NCBI GenBank assembly: GCA_963277665.1
Contig: OY728121.1
Location: 960,664,097 to 960,728,096, forward strand
DNA from: Viscum album
Lineage: Eukaryota > Streptophyta > Magnoliopsida > Santalales > Viscaceae
Direction of reading: 5' to 3'
Length of the DNA: 64,000 nt
Shown: in pieces, positions 11,964 through 24,262 of the stretch
How positions within the stretch are numbered: the first letter of the stretch is position 1
Layout: every line of letters begins with the position of its first letter
Program-made: the position numbers and the translations under genes
Notes under the pieces: generated by a model
Seen by the model: the letters and a program-made list of their open reading frames with translations, nothing else
Told to the model about the DNA's origin: nothing
The model's database searches: none

Positions 11964-12195
11964 CGTGGAGACGGTAGGTCGTACGTACGCACGAGCGATG
12001 ATATCGTTCCCATGATCGTGGAATTGTATTTAAGTGTATATATACTATTTCAGAATTAATATAACTTTATGATAATTATATATAGTTATTATTTACACCA
12101 TTATACCCATCCAAGTATGGTGGTGGTGGAAAACAGATTACACTATGGCGTGGAGACGGTATTCTGTACGTACGCACGCGCGGTGATTTCGTTTT
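11964..12195. repeat. Twin 47-bp GTACGTACGCACG motifs, 3' LTR
   Basis: Two related segments start at 11,964 and 12,149, exactly 185 bp apart. Each reads CGTGGAGACGGTA, four variable bases, GTACGTACGCACG, then a tail ending near ATTTCGTT. They agree at about 38 of 47 positions and are GC-rich islands in AT-rich DNA. In the element's direction they lie about 330-560 bases downstream of the TATA box, so probably in the transcribed leader. The other LTR has both copies at the same spacing. Function unknown. Confidence 0.85.
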
Positions 12196-12520
12196 CCGTA
12201 GGATGGATAGAAGGTGAAATATGGTTGTTTCATATTTATAATAACATATTAGTATATTAATGATACTTATGTTATTACTTCATAATGAAACAACTAAATA
12301 AGAATAAGTATAAGAAGAAATAAAGTTGAAAGAATCAGTAACAGACATTACCTCTTCTTTGAAGAGCCTCTTATTAACCTTCTCTTATTGAACTAAAGAT
12401 GGTCTTTGAAGAAAACCAGGACCTCTAGGATATTTTTAGGGATGTGGATAAGAGAAATTGGTAGGGTTTGGCTGAGCTTTAAGGCTCAATGTGGTGTGAG
12501 GAGGAGAGGGAGGAGGTTCC

Positions 12521-12529
12521 CTTTTATAA
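12521..12529 (-). promoter_or_regulatory. Probable TATA box in the 3' LTR of the Tekay-like element
   Basis: On the minus strand the sequence reads CCATTATAAAAGGG, followed by a C/T-rich stretch. The same box is in the other LTR (21,062-21,070). The spacing to the LTR start fits a U3 of about 1.6 kb. Confidence 0.6.
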
Positions 12530-14151
12530 TGGAGGGGAGGGGCACCTTAGGAAAAACTTAAAATATTATTTTATTATGAAGTCATATTCAGTTTTTAATA
12601 GCTCAAAATTGATTTATTTCGAATATAATGTGGGGATGGGTCGAAATCCTCTCATCCAATAGATTTTAGACAAGTTTAGGTTACTATTTTATCCTTATCA
12701 TTTAGATTTAACTCTAAGTTAAATAATTTAAGTTTTACAGTGTCTTTTTGTTTTCTTACACTATATGGTTAATAAACTTACTATAACAAGACAAACGAAC
12801 CCCAATTTGTTTATTATTAATATATATAACCTTATATAAGTCATTTTTCCGAACCTTAGATTTTTAGAAATAAAATAACAACTAATAATATAATATTTGT
12901 TTTAAAAACTATTTTTTGTCAATTTTGACACTATTTGGTAATTGATTTTTTTGAAAATCATAAAAACATTATTAGTTCGAAAAAAATTAATTAAATAAAT
13001 AATAGCATGTCATATTAAACTATAAAATTATTGTAATTTATAAAAAGTCTCAAATTTCATTTATTTGGGTATTTATAACATCAATTATGTTATTATTTTA
13101 TTAATAAGATAATTACTGCATCATCATTGTGTCATAAATAAATTAAATTATTTAGTGTCTAAAAATTATAAATAAAATACCATTATGTAGGAAATATTTT
13201 TATCTTTATAATGAATATTTATAGTTGTATTTATCTTTTTTATAACCCTATATTAAAAATGATTTAGTTATTAAACTTTGATTTTAACTATTTTAACCCT
13301 TCTTTAAATAAATTAACAATAAATGTCCTAATCTAATACAAGTGGACCTAAATGGACATATTTTATTCCTAAGGTTGTTTTTGGTCGAATTAAACTTATC
13401 CAATAGATTTAGGACATGTGTTAGGGTAATAATAATATCATTTTTACCCTTAATTACCCTATTTACTTTTAACCGTGGTAAATAAAAGTAAAAAGTCACT
13501 ATTCACAAAAAAATATTTTCATCCCGTTGAACCACATTTTAGTCCTTGATATTAACCGTGTCTCTCAGATTTTCTAAATTCCACTCATAGAAGTGGTAAA
13601 ATCAAGTTTTATGTGAATTTCCAAATTCTCCGAGGAGGTGGGTAAAAGACGGTGAAAAGTTCAATAAAATCGTTATATATCTAAAATTATTATAAAACGA
13701 ATCAAATGAATTGCATTGAACTTATATAGATATTATATATAAATTTTGACCTAAAATAAATTTAAATAAAATAAATAATTATTTAAATAAAAAGTCGGTT
13801 TCTAAATAGTAACCCAGTGTTTTCACTATTCATCAAAAATTGAAAGTTTTCAGAAAAATATCAAAAATTCACCCTAGGATAATTTCGATATTCCGAATCC
13901 AAAAATGAATTCCATTTTGAAAGATAAAATTTATAAAATTTCAAAAAGTGGGTATTACTATTCATAACGGCTAGTTTTAATAATATTTTAATATCATATC
14001 ATTGTTTAGTGAAACTCGGTATTACGTACAACGCAAGCTATCGAGGAAGGCCGCGATTGTGTGCAAAGAAAGCCAAGATAGTGTTGTGTGTAGTGAAAGA
14101 TTCCTTTAACATAAAAACAAAATATTTCTCATAAAAATCTCGGGTGTTACA

Positions 14152-14168
14152 TTCTACCGCCCTTAAAA
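14152..14168 (-). other. Polypurine tract of the Tekay-like element
   Basis: On the minus strand, AAGGGCGGTAGAA runs straight into the LTR start TGTAACACCC, and GAGGGCGAAATTC lies just upstream. This is the usual arrangement of plant chromoviruses (GAGGACGAAATT then a G-rich tract); one C interrupts the purine run. Confidence 0.85.
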
Positions 14169-14190
14169 TGAATTTCGCCCTCGAAATTCG

Positions 14191-17100
14191 TCACTTTGTA
14201 ACAAAAAGATGAGGATAAATCTCCCTCATCATATCCTCAATCTCCCATGTAGCTTATTATAATTGGTGGTTCCTCCATAAAACTTTCACCAAGCGAGTGG
14301 TATTTTTCCATAGGACTTTTTCACTACGATCCAGAATCTCTATCGGGTGTTCTTCATAAGAAAGATCTTTCTCTAGCGGTACAACTTCTGAGCTGAGTAC
14401 TTGTGAAGGATCGGGTATGTACTTTCTCAGGAGAGATACATGGAACACATAGTGAACTTGAGAGAGATTCAGTAGAAGCGCCAATCCGTAAGCTACCTTC
14501 CCAACACGATCCAATATTTTGAAAGGACCGATATACCTAGGGCTCAGCTTTCCCTTCTTTCCAAATCTCATTACTCTATTCCAAGGAGATATTCGTAAGA
14601 ACACTTTATCACCCACTTCAAACTCTAGGTCTTTTCTTCAGTTGTCAGCATAAATTTTTTGTCGACTCTGAGCTTCTCTTATGTGTTGTTGAATAGATCT
14701 GACCTTTTCTGCCATCTCATTAACAAGATCAGGTCCTAATAGCTTTCTTTCCCCAACTTCATCTCAGCAGGTTGGAGTTCGGAATTTCTTTCCATAGAGA
14801 GCTTCATAAGGAGCCATCTGAATATTAGGGTGAAATCTATTATTATAAGAAAATTACACCAAAGGTATGTTTTGATTCCAACCACCTTTGAAATCCATAG
14901 AGCTGGATCTTAACATATCTTCTAGAGTTTGAATTGTTCTCTCAGACTGACCGTCTGTCTGAGGATGATAAGCAGTTCTGAAACTTAACTCTGTATCCAG
15001 ATTATGATGAGGACTTCGCCAGAACTTTGAGGTAAACCTCGGATCCCGATCAGATATAATGGAAAGTGGTACTCCATGCAATCTTACCACTTTTTTTACA
15101 TATATCCTGGCAAGCTGATCAAGAGAGAAATCCTCCCTAATAGTAATGAAGTGTGTCGACTTTGTAAGACGATCAACTATGACCCAGATAGCATTATTGC
15201 CTTGGGATGTTTTAGGAAGTCCGGTGACAAAGTCCATAGTGATGTTTTCCCATTTCCATTTAGGTATGGGTAATGGTCATAACATCCCCTTAGACTTCTG
15301 TCCCTCAGCTTTAACTTGCTGACAAACCAAGCATCAAGAGACATATTTAGCAACATCTCTTTTCATGCCATCCCACTAGAAGTACTCTTTCAGGTCCCTA
15401 TACATCTTCATGCTTCCAGGATGAATGGAGAATGAAGAACTAGGAGCCTCATCCAACAACTCCTTCTTTAATTTGGGGATGGGAGGAACACAAACCCAAT
15501 TCTTGAACTTTATTATCCCATCACAATCAAGGTTGAATTCAGGAACATTTCTCACCTTCTTTTGTAACTCTACATCTTCTTTCTATGCCTCTTTAATCTT
15601 CACATGTATAGATGGTTGAACATTCATTTGAGAAAGATAAGATTTTTCCCCTTCCATTATAATTCCAAGATCCATCCTTTGTAAATCCATAAATATTGGA
15701 TCTTTTGTGATCCTCATCATGGATAAGCTAGCATGGTCTTGTCAACTTAATGCGTCTTCCACCTTGTTTGCTTTCCCAGGGTGGTAATTAATTGAGCAGT
15801 CGTAATACTTAATCAACTCCAACCATCTTCTTTGGCGCATATTCAGCTCCTTTTGTGTGAAAATATATTTTAAACTTTTATGATCAGTATAAATATCATA
15901 CCTTTCACCATAAAGATAATGCCTCCAAATATTTAATGCAAAGATTACTGCAGCTACATTCAAATCATGAGTTGGGTAATTTTTCTCATGAGTTTTCAAC
16001 TGTCATGAGGCATAATCTATCACCATATCATTTTGCATGAGAACACACCCCAACCCCTTCTTGGATGCATCACTATTGATCACAGACCTTTCTCCAATAC
16101 AAGGCAGTGTGAGCACAGGTGCACTAGATAAACTTCTTTTTAACTCCTTGAAATTCTCTTCACATTCCTCTATCCAAACAAACTTAACTCCTTTCCGAGT
16201 CAACCTGGTGAGTAGATTAGATAATCGTGATAAATCTTTCACAAAACGTTGATAATATCCATCCAAACCAAGAAAACTTCAGATCTCAGTTACTATTGTT
16301 GGTCTCGACCATCTTTTGATAACCTCTATTTTTGCTGGATCCACATATATCCCCTATTTTGAGATTATGTGACCCAAAAATGAAACTTTTTGAAGCCAAA
16401 ATTCACACTTGGTAAATTTGGCATAAAGCTTCTCATTTCTTAGGGTCTTTAATACAATTCTCAAGTGATCTTCATGTTCTTCCTTTCTCTTTGAATAGAC
16501 AATAATATCGTCTATAAAGACTACCAAAAACTGATCAAGATAGTCTCTAAAGACTCTATTCATCAGACCCATGAAGATAGAAGGGGCATTAGAAAGACCA
16601 AATGGAATCACTATAAATTCATAGTGTCCATACCTTGTACGGAAAGCCGTCTTTGGTATATCCTCCCTTCTGACCCTTAATTGATGATACCCTGAATGAA
16701 GATAAATCTTGGAAAAGTATTGAGCTCCGCGTAGTTGGTCAAATAAGTCATCAATGTGCGGGAGAGGATATTTTTTCTTGATAGTGATCTTGGTAAGTTC
16801 TCGATAATCAATGCAGAGTCTCATTGATCCATCTTTCTTCTTAACAAACAGAACAGGTCCTCCCCAAGGTGACGCACTAGGGCGTATGAATCCCTTATCA
16901 AGATTCTCTTGGAGTTGCTTCTTTAATTCCTGCAACTCAATTGGGGCCATTCTATAAGGTGTCTTTGAAATAGGAAATGCACCAAGTAAGAGTTATATTG
17001 AAAACCCAACTTCACGATTTGGTGGAAGACCCAGAAATTCCTCCGGAAAGGCATCATCAAACTCCCATACAATGGGAATTTTCTTAATCATGAGTTTCTC

Positions 17101-18649
17101 ACCAACTATTTGAGATAAATAACCTTCATTTAGTGGAATCAAGACCCATAAGATGGAAGAAATTTCCACCGGAAGGTTATGTTCATCCTTGCATCGATAG
17201 ACGATCATAGATTGATCTGGAATATGGAATGTGACTTCCCTTCTTTGGAAGTTGATATGAGCTACATATAAAGAAAGCAAATCCATTCCAATAATCACAT
17301 AAAATTACACTATAAGAAGGATCACAAGATTTGTAGGAATCACTTTCCCACAAACTTCAATCGAAGAAGAATTATAAACTTTTGATGCAACTGTTGTGCC
17401 ATTAGGGGTTGTTACAGCTAACTCAACATCTAATTATTGAGGTAATATGGTGATATCCTTAGAAAATTATTCATAAATAAAAGAGTGGGTGGATCCAAAA
17501 TCAAATAAAACATTTTCTACTTTAGAGTGGATGGTAAGTGTACCTTTCACCACTTCGTTATCATAGTCCACATCGTTGATAGAAATTTCATGTGACTTTA
17601 CTTTGTCTTTAGCCTTAAGAGTTTGTTGACATAGATCATCATCAACAACCCTTGTATTAGGGAATTGATTGGAATAATTCCCCATTTCCTTGCACTTGTA
17701 ACATTAAAGTGTAGGAGGTGCACTCTGTGTAGCCTTTTCTTTGTTCGCATCACTATACATCTTCTTCCCATCATTGTGGCATTCAAATTCCCGATGACCT
17801 TCCTTTCCACATTTGAAACATTTACTTATCCCTTTAAGACAACTCCCTCCATGTTTCTTTCCACACTTTGAGCATAAGGGAAAACTCATCTTATTTTCAG
17901 TGTGCTCTTTATATTTTCCTTTTAATTCCATTTTCCTCTTCTTATCAAATGCATATGACTGATTGGTTACTCCAATCTCCATATCAACCTTGCGAGAACA
18001 TCGAACGATTTCCTCGTAGCTATTGAAGTCCCTTATGGATAATGCCTTTCGAAGACATGGTTTTAAGCCACTAAAGAATCGATCGATCTTACTCTTAGGT
18101 TGGATAATAATACCAGAAGCATACCTTGCAAGTCTTGTAAAATTTTCTTCGTAGGTACCAAAAAATTCATCAACCTTTTTTTTAGTTCAAGAAACTCCTT
18201 CTCCATCTTTGTTTGAAGAATAAAAGGGATGTACTTATTGAAAAATAAGTTCTTGAACTCGTCCCATTCCATGGACTAAATTTCATCCCTTTGCCCCGTA
18301 TTCTTGATAAGATTCCACCATTGATCAGCTTCACATTCCAAGTGATAAACTGATAAGATGACTTTATAATGTTCAGAACACTAAAGAACTGAAAATATCT
18401 TTTTAGTGGTACCGATCCATTGTGCAGCCTCTAATGGATCAGTAGACCCGCTGAATGAGGGTGGACGCTGCCTCATGAAGGATTCAGCATAATGTTGATC
18501 CTTCCTTCACTCATTTGGAAGTCCTGCATGATTCATAGCTTGAGAATTTTGTGTGAGCATGGCTACAAGATTTTTCATTCCAGCTCCCATAACGTTTGGT
18601 TGCTCAGGGGGACAATTATTTCATTGCCCGTCGCATTCTGCATTAACAT
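14191..18649 (-). pseudogene. gag-pol of the Tekay-like gypsy element, inactivated
   Basis: On the minus strand from ATG at 18,649 to a TGA at 14,191-14,193, about 1,480 codons. Gag (PPxFSG, WW motif near 18,320) leads to two zinc knuckles at 17,800-17,880. The protease motif near 17,500 reads FDFGSTHSF, so the usual DSG is lost. RT is open at 16,354-16,950 with FIDD in place of YxDD, a known variant. RNase H follows (15,742-16,266). Integrase has an HPGS...CLVC zinc finger near 15,310-15,420 and keeps D, D and E (VIVDRLTK, IISDRDPRF, GQSERT). The C-terminus has a GPF...HVSLLRKYIPDPS block and a chromodomain (14,191-14,350: PIEILDR, VKVLW, ATWE). Pol stays in one frame, broken by stops, including a double stop inside the chromodomain. 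Small indels disturb gag near 18,580 and between 17,982 and 18,180. Confidence 0.93.
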
Positions 18650-18879
18650 GGTTCCTTCAGGTTCCAAACATTGACTAAAACTAAGAAGAATAGTGTGAGA
18701 AACACTAATTATAATAGGAAAACCACATAATCAAGAATAAAATTTCACACTTAAGGTCTTATCATTGGTTGTTCATGGCCATTTTTAAAACACTAATATT
18801 GTGTTCTATGATTAGACTTATCCTTATGGTTCTTACTAAGGCTTTCACATCCTAGTTTCCAAAGGTTGACTATACCCTC

Positions 18880-18891
18880 CCTTTGATACCA
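18880..18891 (-). other. tRNA-Met primer binding site of the Tekay-like element
   Basis: On the minus strand TGGTATCAAAGG starts two bases after the 5' LTR end. It matches the initiator tRNA-Met complement TGGTATCAGAG with one change, and sets the minus orientation. Confidence 0.88.
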
Positions 18892-20504
18892 ACTATAACG
18901 ACCCATACATTACATACATTGTTATTACTTCATAATTGAAGCACACTTATTACAACATATAATAAAACTAGGAAAGGACCATATAGGTATAGTGTCTTTA
19001 GAAACTAGGAAACATAAACTACTGGTTCATAAATCAGCTTCATTGTCTCCCTTTTATTTTATCACATCTATAGTCCCTTTTGGCATATCTTACTTAATAT
19101 CCTTCTTCCTTACCTGGTAAAAAAACATAAAAAAGGGTGAGCTAAAATACTCATTAAGGGTAAAAAAAATAAATATCATTCATATCATATTCATAAGAAC
19201 ATAAAATTTTGAAAATCTTAACCTGCAAAAGAGATCTTAATATCATAACATGGGATAAATCATAATAGTGAAATGTAATCCCAATAATCATAACTTAAAA
19301 CATGAAACTTTGTGGCATACACACATAATCATAGAGGATCATTTCTTAGTAGTCAAGACTCATTGCCAAGACTATCTTAGTGGACAAAGTCCATTTCTGA
19401 ACCAAGTTAACTCCTCGTTTCAGTCCTATTTCACTGAACTGGTTTAACCTGCCATTCCAGCCATGTCTATCTCATGAGATATAAATATTTACCCAATGAA
19501 TTAAAGGGAGATATAGGTCCCACTCATCTCATAATGATACCATTATTATGTGTTCCACAAGATCATAAATCATACATCATAACATAACCCATGTAATAAA
19601 AATGGGATTCTTAAACATCATGCCATCATAAGATAAATGGACATAATAAAAATAAGTCCATAATAACATAATAAAATAAATGTAAAAATAGGGATAGAAA
19701 CAGAACCCTAAATTATCTTAGATGGAAAATAATTTTGATAAAACACTTGAACTTCATTCTTGAGGAAAATATCCTTTCTATTTCAAAAACATTTTTACTT
19801 TCTTAACATGTCATACAATTTTAAACTAAAAGAAGTTGATTAAAAATAAACTTGAAAACTTTTAATAGAAGCTTCCTGTAAATAATGTTCTAAAAATCCA
19901 TTCATTCTGTATAAGTTAAAAAAAGACATTCTTCTCGTACTTTGGCCGGAAAAGTCAAAAGTACCTCGTACGAAAAACAACAAAAGATTCCTTTCATATC
20001 TTTTACTAAAAACTCACCGAAGGGTAAAAATGGATTTAAACAATTGTAGGTGGATGGAAATAATATTACATATTGAGGAAACATGGATGTGGATGATAAA
20101 TATTCTCAAGTAAATTCTGAAGTATAAACAATCTCAGATAAAAATGATATTGTGAGATTTTCCATTACCTTAGGTCTGATTTGCTTCGTACGTGTCCGAA
20201 CCTCCTGTATAATCATTTAAATATTGTTATTGACTTATTCCAGAATCCTACTCATTGTTATGATATCATATATGTTCATATTCTTAGATTCTTATTAGTA
20301 ATATTTCATTGTTACTTGTTATTTGAGTGTTTATTTCTTTTTGTTCTTATGCGTGTTTTGTCGAATAAATTTTTATTCTTATTTTAGGATACATATAACT
20401 CATTTCCAGAATGGTATTAGTGTAATATATATCATATTTATTCATTCAATTCATTTATATAATCATTAATAATTGAAGATCATGTAAAACGAGTCGCATC
20501 ACAT

Positions 20505-20736
20505 CGTGGAGACGGTAGGCCGTACGTATGCACGAGCGATGATATCGTTCCCACGATCGTGGAATTGTATTGAAGTGTATGAATACTATTTCAGAATTAA
20601 TATAACTTTAAGATAATCATATATAGTTATTCTTTACACCATTATAACCATCCAAGTATGGTGGTGGTGGAAAATAGATTACACCATGGCGTGGAGACGG
20701 TATTCTGTACGTACGCATGCGCGGTGATTTCATTTT
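20505..20736. repeat. Twin 47-bp GTACGTACGCACG motifs, 5' LTR
   Basis: Same two motifs as in the other LTR, starting at 20,505 and 20,690 and again 185 bp apart. One copy has GTACGTATGCACG and the other GTACGTACGCATG, each a CpG transition from the shared core. Confidence 0.85.
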
Positions 20737-21061
20737 CTGTAGGATGGATAGAAGGTGAAATAGGGTTGTTTCATATTTATAATAACATATCAGTATATGA
20801 GTGATACTGATGTTATTACTTCATAATGAAATAACTAAAGGAGAATAAGTATAAGAAGAAATAAAGTTGAAAGAATCAGTAACAGACATTACCTCTTCTT
20901 TGAAGCGCCTCTTCTTAACCTTCTCTTAGGGTACTAAAGATTGTATTTGAAGAATACCAGGACCTCTAGGATATTTCTAGAAAAGTGGAGAAGAGAAATT
21001 TTCAGGGGTTGGCCGAGCGTGAAGGCTCAAAGTGGTGTGAGGAGGAGAGGGAGGAGGTGCC

Positions 21062-21070
21062 CTTTTATAA
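21062..21070 (-). promoter_or_regulatory. Probable TATA box driving the Tekay-like element
   Basis: On the minus strand the sequence reads CCCTTATAAAAGGG, a palindromic context around TATAAAA, followed by a run of C/T typical of plant transcription starts. This LTR is the one that would start the genomic RNA. Confidence 0.65.
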
Positions 21071-22696
21071 GGGAGGAGAGGGGCACCTTAGGAAAAACAT
21101 AAAATATTATTTTATTATAAAGTCATATTCGGTTTTTAATAGCTCCAAATTGATTTATTTCGAATCTAAAGTGGGTATGGGTAGAAATAATCTCATAAAA
21201 TAGATTTTAGACAATTTTAGGTTACTATTTTATCCTTATCATTTAGATTTAACTCTAAGTTAAATAATTTAACTTTTACCGCGTCTTTTTGTTTTCTTAC
21301 ACTATATGGTTAATAAACTTACTATAACAAGAAAAAAGAACCCCAAGTTGTTTATTATTAACATATACAACCTTAGCTAAGTAAGTTTTAAAAACCTTAG
21401 ATTTTTAGGAATAAAATTACAACTAATAATATCATATTTGTTTTAAAAACTATTTTATGTCAATTTTGACACTATTTGGAATTGATTTTTGTGAGAATTA
21501 TAACAACATTATTAGTTCGAAAAAAGTTAATTATATCACTAATAACATGTCATATTAACCTATAAAATTATTTGAATTCATAAAAAGTCTCAAATTGCAT
21601 TTATTTGGGTATTTATAACATGAATTTTGTTAATATTTTATTAATAAGATAATTACTGCATCATCATTGTGTCATAAATAAATTAAATTATTTAATGTCT
21701 AAAAATTATAAATAAAATACCAATATGTAGGAAATCTTTTTATCTTTCTAATGAATATTTATAGTAGAATTTATCGTATGTATAACCCTATATTAGAAAT
21801 GATTTAGTTATTAAACTTTGATTTTAACTATTTTAACCCTTCTTTAAATAAATTAATAATAAATGTCCTAATCTAATCCAAGTGGACCTAAACGGTCATA
21901 TTTTATTCCTAAGGTTATTTTTTGTCGAATTAAACTTATACAATAGAATTAGGACATGTTTTAGGGTAATAATAATATCATATTTACCCTTAATTACCCT
22001 ATTTACTTTTAACCGTGGTAAATAAAAGCAAAAAGTTACTATTCACCAAAAATTATTTTCATCACGTTGAACCACATTTTAGCTCTTGATATTAACTGTG
22101 TGTCTCAGATTTTCTAAATTCCAATCACAGAAGCGGTAAAATTATGTTTTATGTGAATTTCCAAATTCTCTTAGGAGGTGCGTAAAAGACGGTGAAACGT
22201 TCAATAAAAATTTTATATATCTAAAATTATTATAAAATGACTCCAATGAATTGAATTGAACTTATATAGGTATTATGTATTAATTTCAACCTAAAATAAA
22301 TTTAAATAAAATAAATAATTATTTAAATAAAAAGTCTGTGTCTAAATAGTAACAGAGTGTTTTCACTATTCATCAAAAATTGAACGTTTTCAGAAAAATA
22401 CCAAAAATTCACCCTAGGATAATTTTGATATTCCGAATCCAAAAATGAAGTCCATTTTGAAAGAAAAAATTTATAAAATTTCAAAAAGTGGGTATTAATA
22501 TTCATAACTACTAGTTTTAATAATATTTTAATAGCATATCGTTGTTTAGTGAAACTCGGTATTGCGTACAATGCAAGCTATAGAGGAAGGCCGTGGTTGC
22601 ATGTAAAGAAATCCAAGCTAGTGTTGTGTGTAGTGAAAGATTACTTTAACCTAAAAACAAAATATTTCTCATAAAAATCTCGGGTGTTACATAGAT

Positions 22697-24188
22697 TTAC
22701 TGACAAAAACCATCACGAGAGAGTTGGCGGGAAGTAGGGTACATTGGGTGCATCACGAGTGACATGTTGTTAATAGATAAGTCGAGGAAGGATTTGTACC
22801 TTTCATTTATGGATGTTTATATCTCATCACTTTGATTAAAATAGAACTGTTGCATGAAATTCCATGGACATGGTGTAAACGACGAGTTTATTTCATGTAG
22901 TAAAAGAACGACAGATCAAGCATATAGGTTTATGACACTGCCATGAAACCTACTTGATGAGATATTGAGACAAATGGATTAAATTAAACAGTAAGCGTTC
23001 ATATGAGGTGCTACGTCAATGCGGAGTCAACTTCATTCTCTTGGGTGCCTTGACCTGTTGCTAGACAGTAATCTTGGACTTTAGGCTGGCCCGCCTAATG
23101 CCAATGAGAAAGGGGACTAGAGGGTCACACACTAAGTGCATTCAAGTATCTGAAGTAGAATAAAGATTATTCCCGTAAGTGGTTGAATAATTATTCAAGG
23201 AATCCTAAATCGTTTTAATGATGGAGGAAGAAGGAAATGAAAAACAAGATATACACGCTGTGTATTAATGATTACACGCTGTGTAGTTTTTCATGGAAAA
23301 CAAGTACACGTCGTGTATTAATGATTACACGCCTTGTAGTTTTAATTTTAGAAAGGAAATGAAAACAAGTACACATCATGTATTAATGATTACACGCCGT
23401 GTTGTTTTAATGAAAAACAAGTACATTCCGTATATTTATGATTACACGCCTTGTAGTTTTTCTAGTCAGGATTTTGAGGAAATATCATTTTATTAAATGA
23501 TATTTATTATAATCAGCATGGGTGCATGTCAAGGAATTAATGATTCGACATGGGGTTTTTTAGAAATAGTTAATGAAATAAATAAAACGCGTAACACATT
23601 TATTTATTTTCATAACTCTACAACCTCAAACCCGATTATAAATATCCTCACAACCCCAACTCTTTTCCTTACACAAGATAATTGTTGTGCACAACAATTC
23701 TGGAGAATTATTTCAAGGCTGAAAGAACCTCTTCCTCCAAGAACGCTCTCAAGTCTGAGAGAGATCGTCCATCGGATCAGGGCGATATAAGGAGGACAAT
23801 GCAAGAAAAGGTTTCTCCATGCTAGAACCTGGAGACTCCTTTGGCAATGTCTAGAGATACGAGATGCAAATGTGGATCACTACTAGAGGAATTCTACACT
23901 TGGCTTCTGCGATGAAATGATGAATCACATTAGAATGTGATCAAGAACCTCAACGAAGAAAGAACACCAAAACAGGTACTTCTTTATAATTAATTAAATT
24001 GAATATAATCAACTTGTAATGATCCTACTTTGTGGTTTCAGGACTTTCCTTTTCTTTGTCTATTTCTATGATTTGATCCATGGATAATAGCGTTTATCGT
24101 CGCATTGATCCTGGATTGTTCATTATTAATAACAAAAATCTAAGTGGGCACATCCAACCATGCGCTTCCACTGCGCCGGTAACCTTCA
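22697..24188 (+). repeat. 3' LTR of the second copia element, second part
   Basis: It resumes exactly where 10,350 left off (TTACTGAC after the duplicated TAGAT) and matches 2,560-4,054. It ends CCTTCA at 24,188 and is followed by SIRE-like internal sequence. It carries the second palindrome array. Confidence 0.92.
23252..23455. repeat. Array of four palindrome pairs in the 3' LTR
   Basis: Palindromes start at 23,252, 23,273, 23,305, 23,326, 23,370, 23,391, 23,422 and 23,443. Every pair is again exactly 21 bp apart. The copies differ from their partners in the 5' LTR mainly at CpG positions, so the spacing is better kept than the sequence. Confidence 0.9.
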
Positions 24189-24262
24189 ACATAAGGTTCC
24201 CTTCACTTATTATTTTCTAATATTTTGAAGAGATGTTGATGTAGATTTTAAAATTTGTGAGA

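Larger units (their letters stand above)
10351..14151 (-). repeat. 3' LTR of the Tekay-like element
   Basis: It matches 18,894-22,691 over its whole length. The end near the coding region carries TGTAACACCCGAG (minus strand, ending 14,151) after a polypurine tract. It contains a TATA box at 12,521-12,529 and two copies of a 47-bp motif at 11,964 and 12,149. Short open frames such as 11,363-11,569 are not supported as genes. Confidence 0.93.
10351..22691 (-). mobile_element. Tekay/Del-like Ty3/gypsy chromovirus retrotransposon
   Basis: The element is complete, 12,341 bp long and on the minus strand, flanked by the perfect 5-bp duplication TAGAT (10,346-10,350 and 22,692-22,696). Its LTRs are 3,801 and 3,798 bp, 62% of its length. 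In its own direction it begins TGTAACACCCGAG and ends CGTTATA, so the right terminus is not the usual CA. Order: 5' LTR (right), tRNA-Met primer site, gag, protease, RT, RNase H, integrase, chromodomain, polypurine tract, 3' LTR (left). Eleven differences in the first 157 LTR bases (about 7%) were counted by eye. The long LTRs, the CSKCGKKHGGSC plus CFKCGKEGH knuckles and the chromodomain favour Tekay over other chromoviruses. Confidence 0.93.
18894..22691 (-). repeat. 5' LTR of the Tekay-like element
   Basis: The transcription-side LTR, a near copy of 10,351-14,151 with about 7% differences and a few small indels. It starts TGTAACACCCGAG at 22,691 (minus strand) and ends at 18,894 next to the primer site. 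It contains a TATA box at 21,062-21,070 and both 47-bp motifs at 20,505 and 20,690. Confidence 0.93.
2111..24188 (+). mobile_element. Second Ty1/copia element, inserted in the SIRE-like element and itself interrupted
   Basis: The element has a 5' LTR at 2,111-4,054, a primer site at 4,057-4,067, a long leader to 5,983, a gag-pol pseudogene to 9,885, a polypurine tract at 9,889-9,897 and a 3' LTR starting at 9,900. The 3' LTR is broken at 10,350 by a gypsy element and resumes at 22,697, ending at 24,188. Its two parts add to 1,943 bp against 1,944 bp for the 5' LTR, which confirms the reconstruction. About 8-9 differences in the first 145 bases (about 6%) separate the LTRs. No clear target duplication is visible: GAATG on the left, ACATA on the right. 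I do not assign a copia lineage. Confidence 0.9.

Noticed and set aside
23497..23790. Frame of 97 codons in the copia 3' LTR with a partner in the 5' LTR
   Set aside because: The partner exists because LTRs are copies. The frames start at different places and neither has a recognisable domain.
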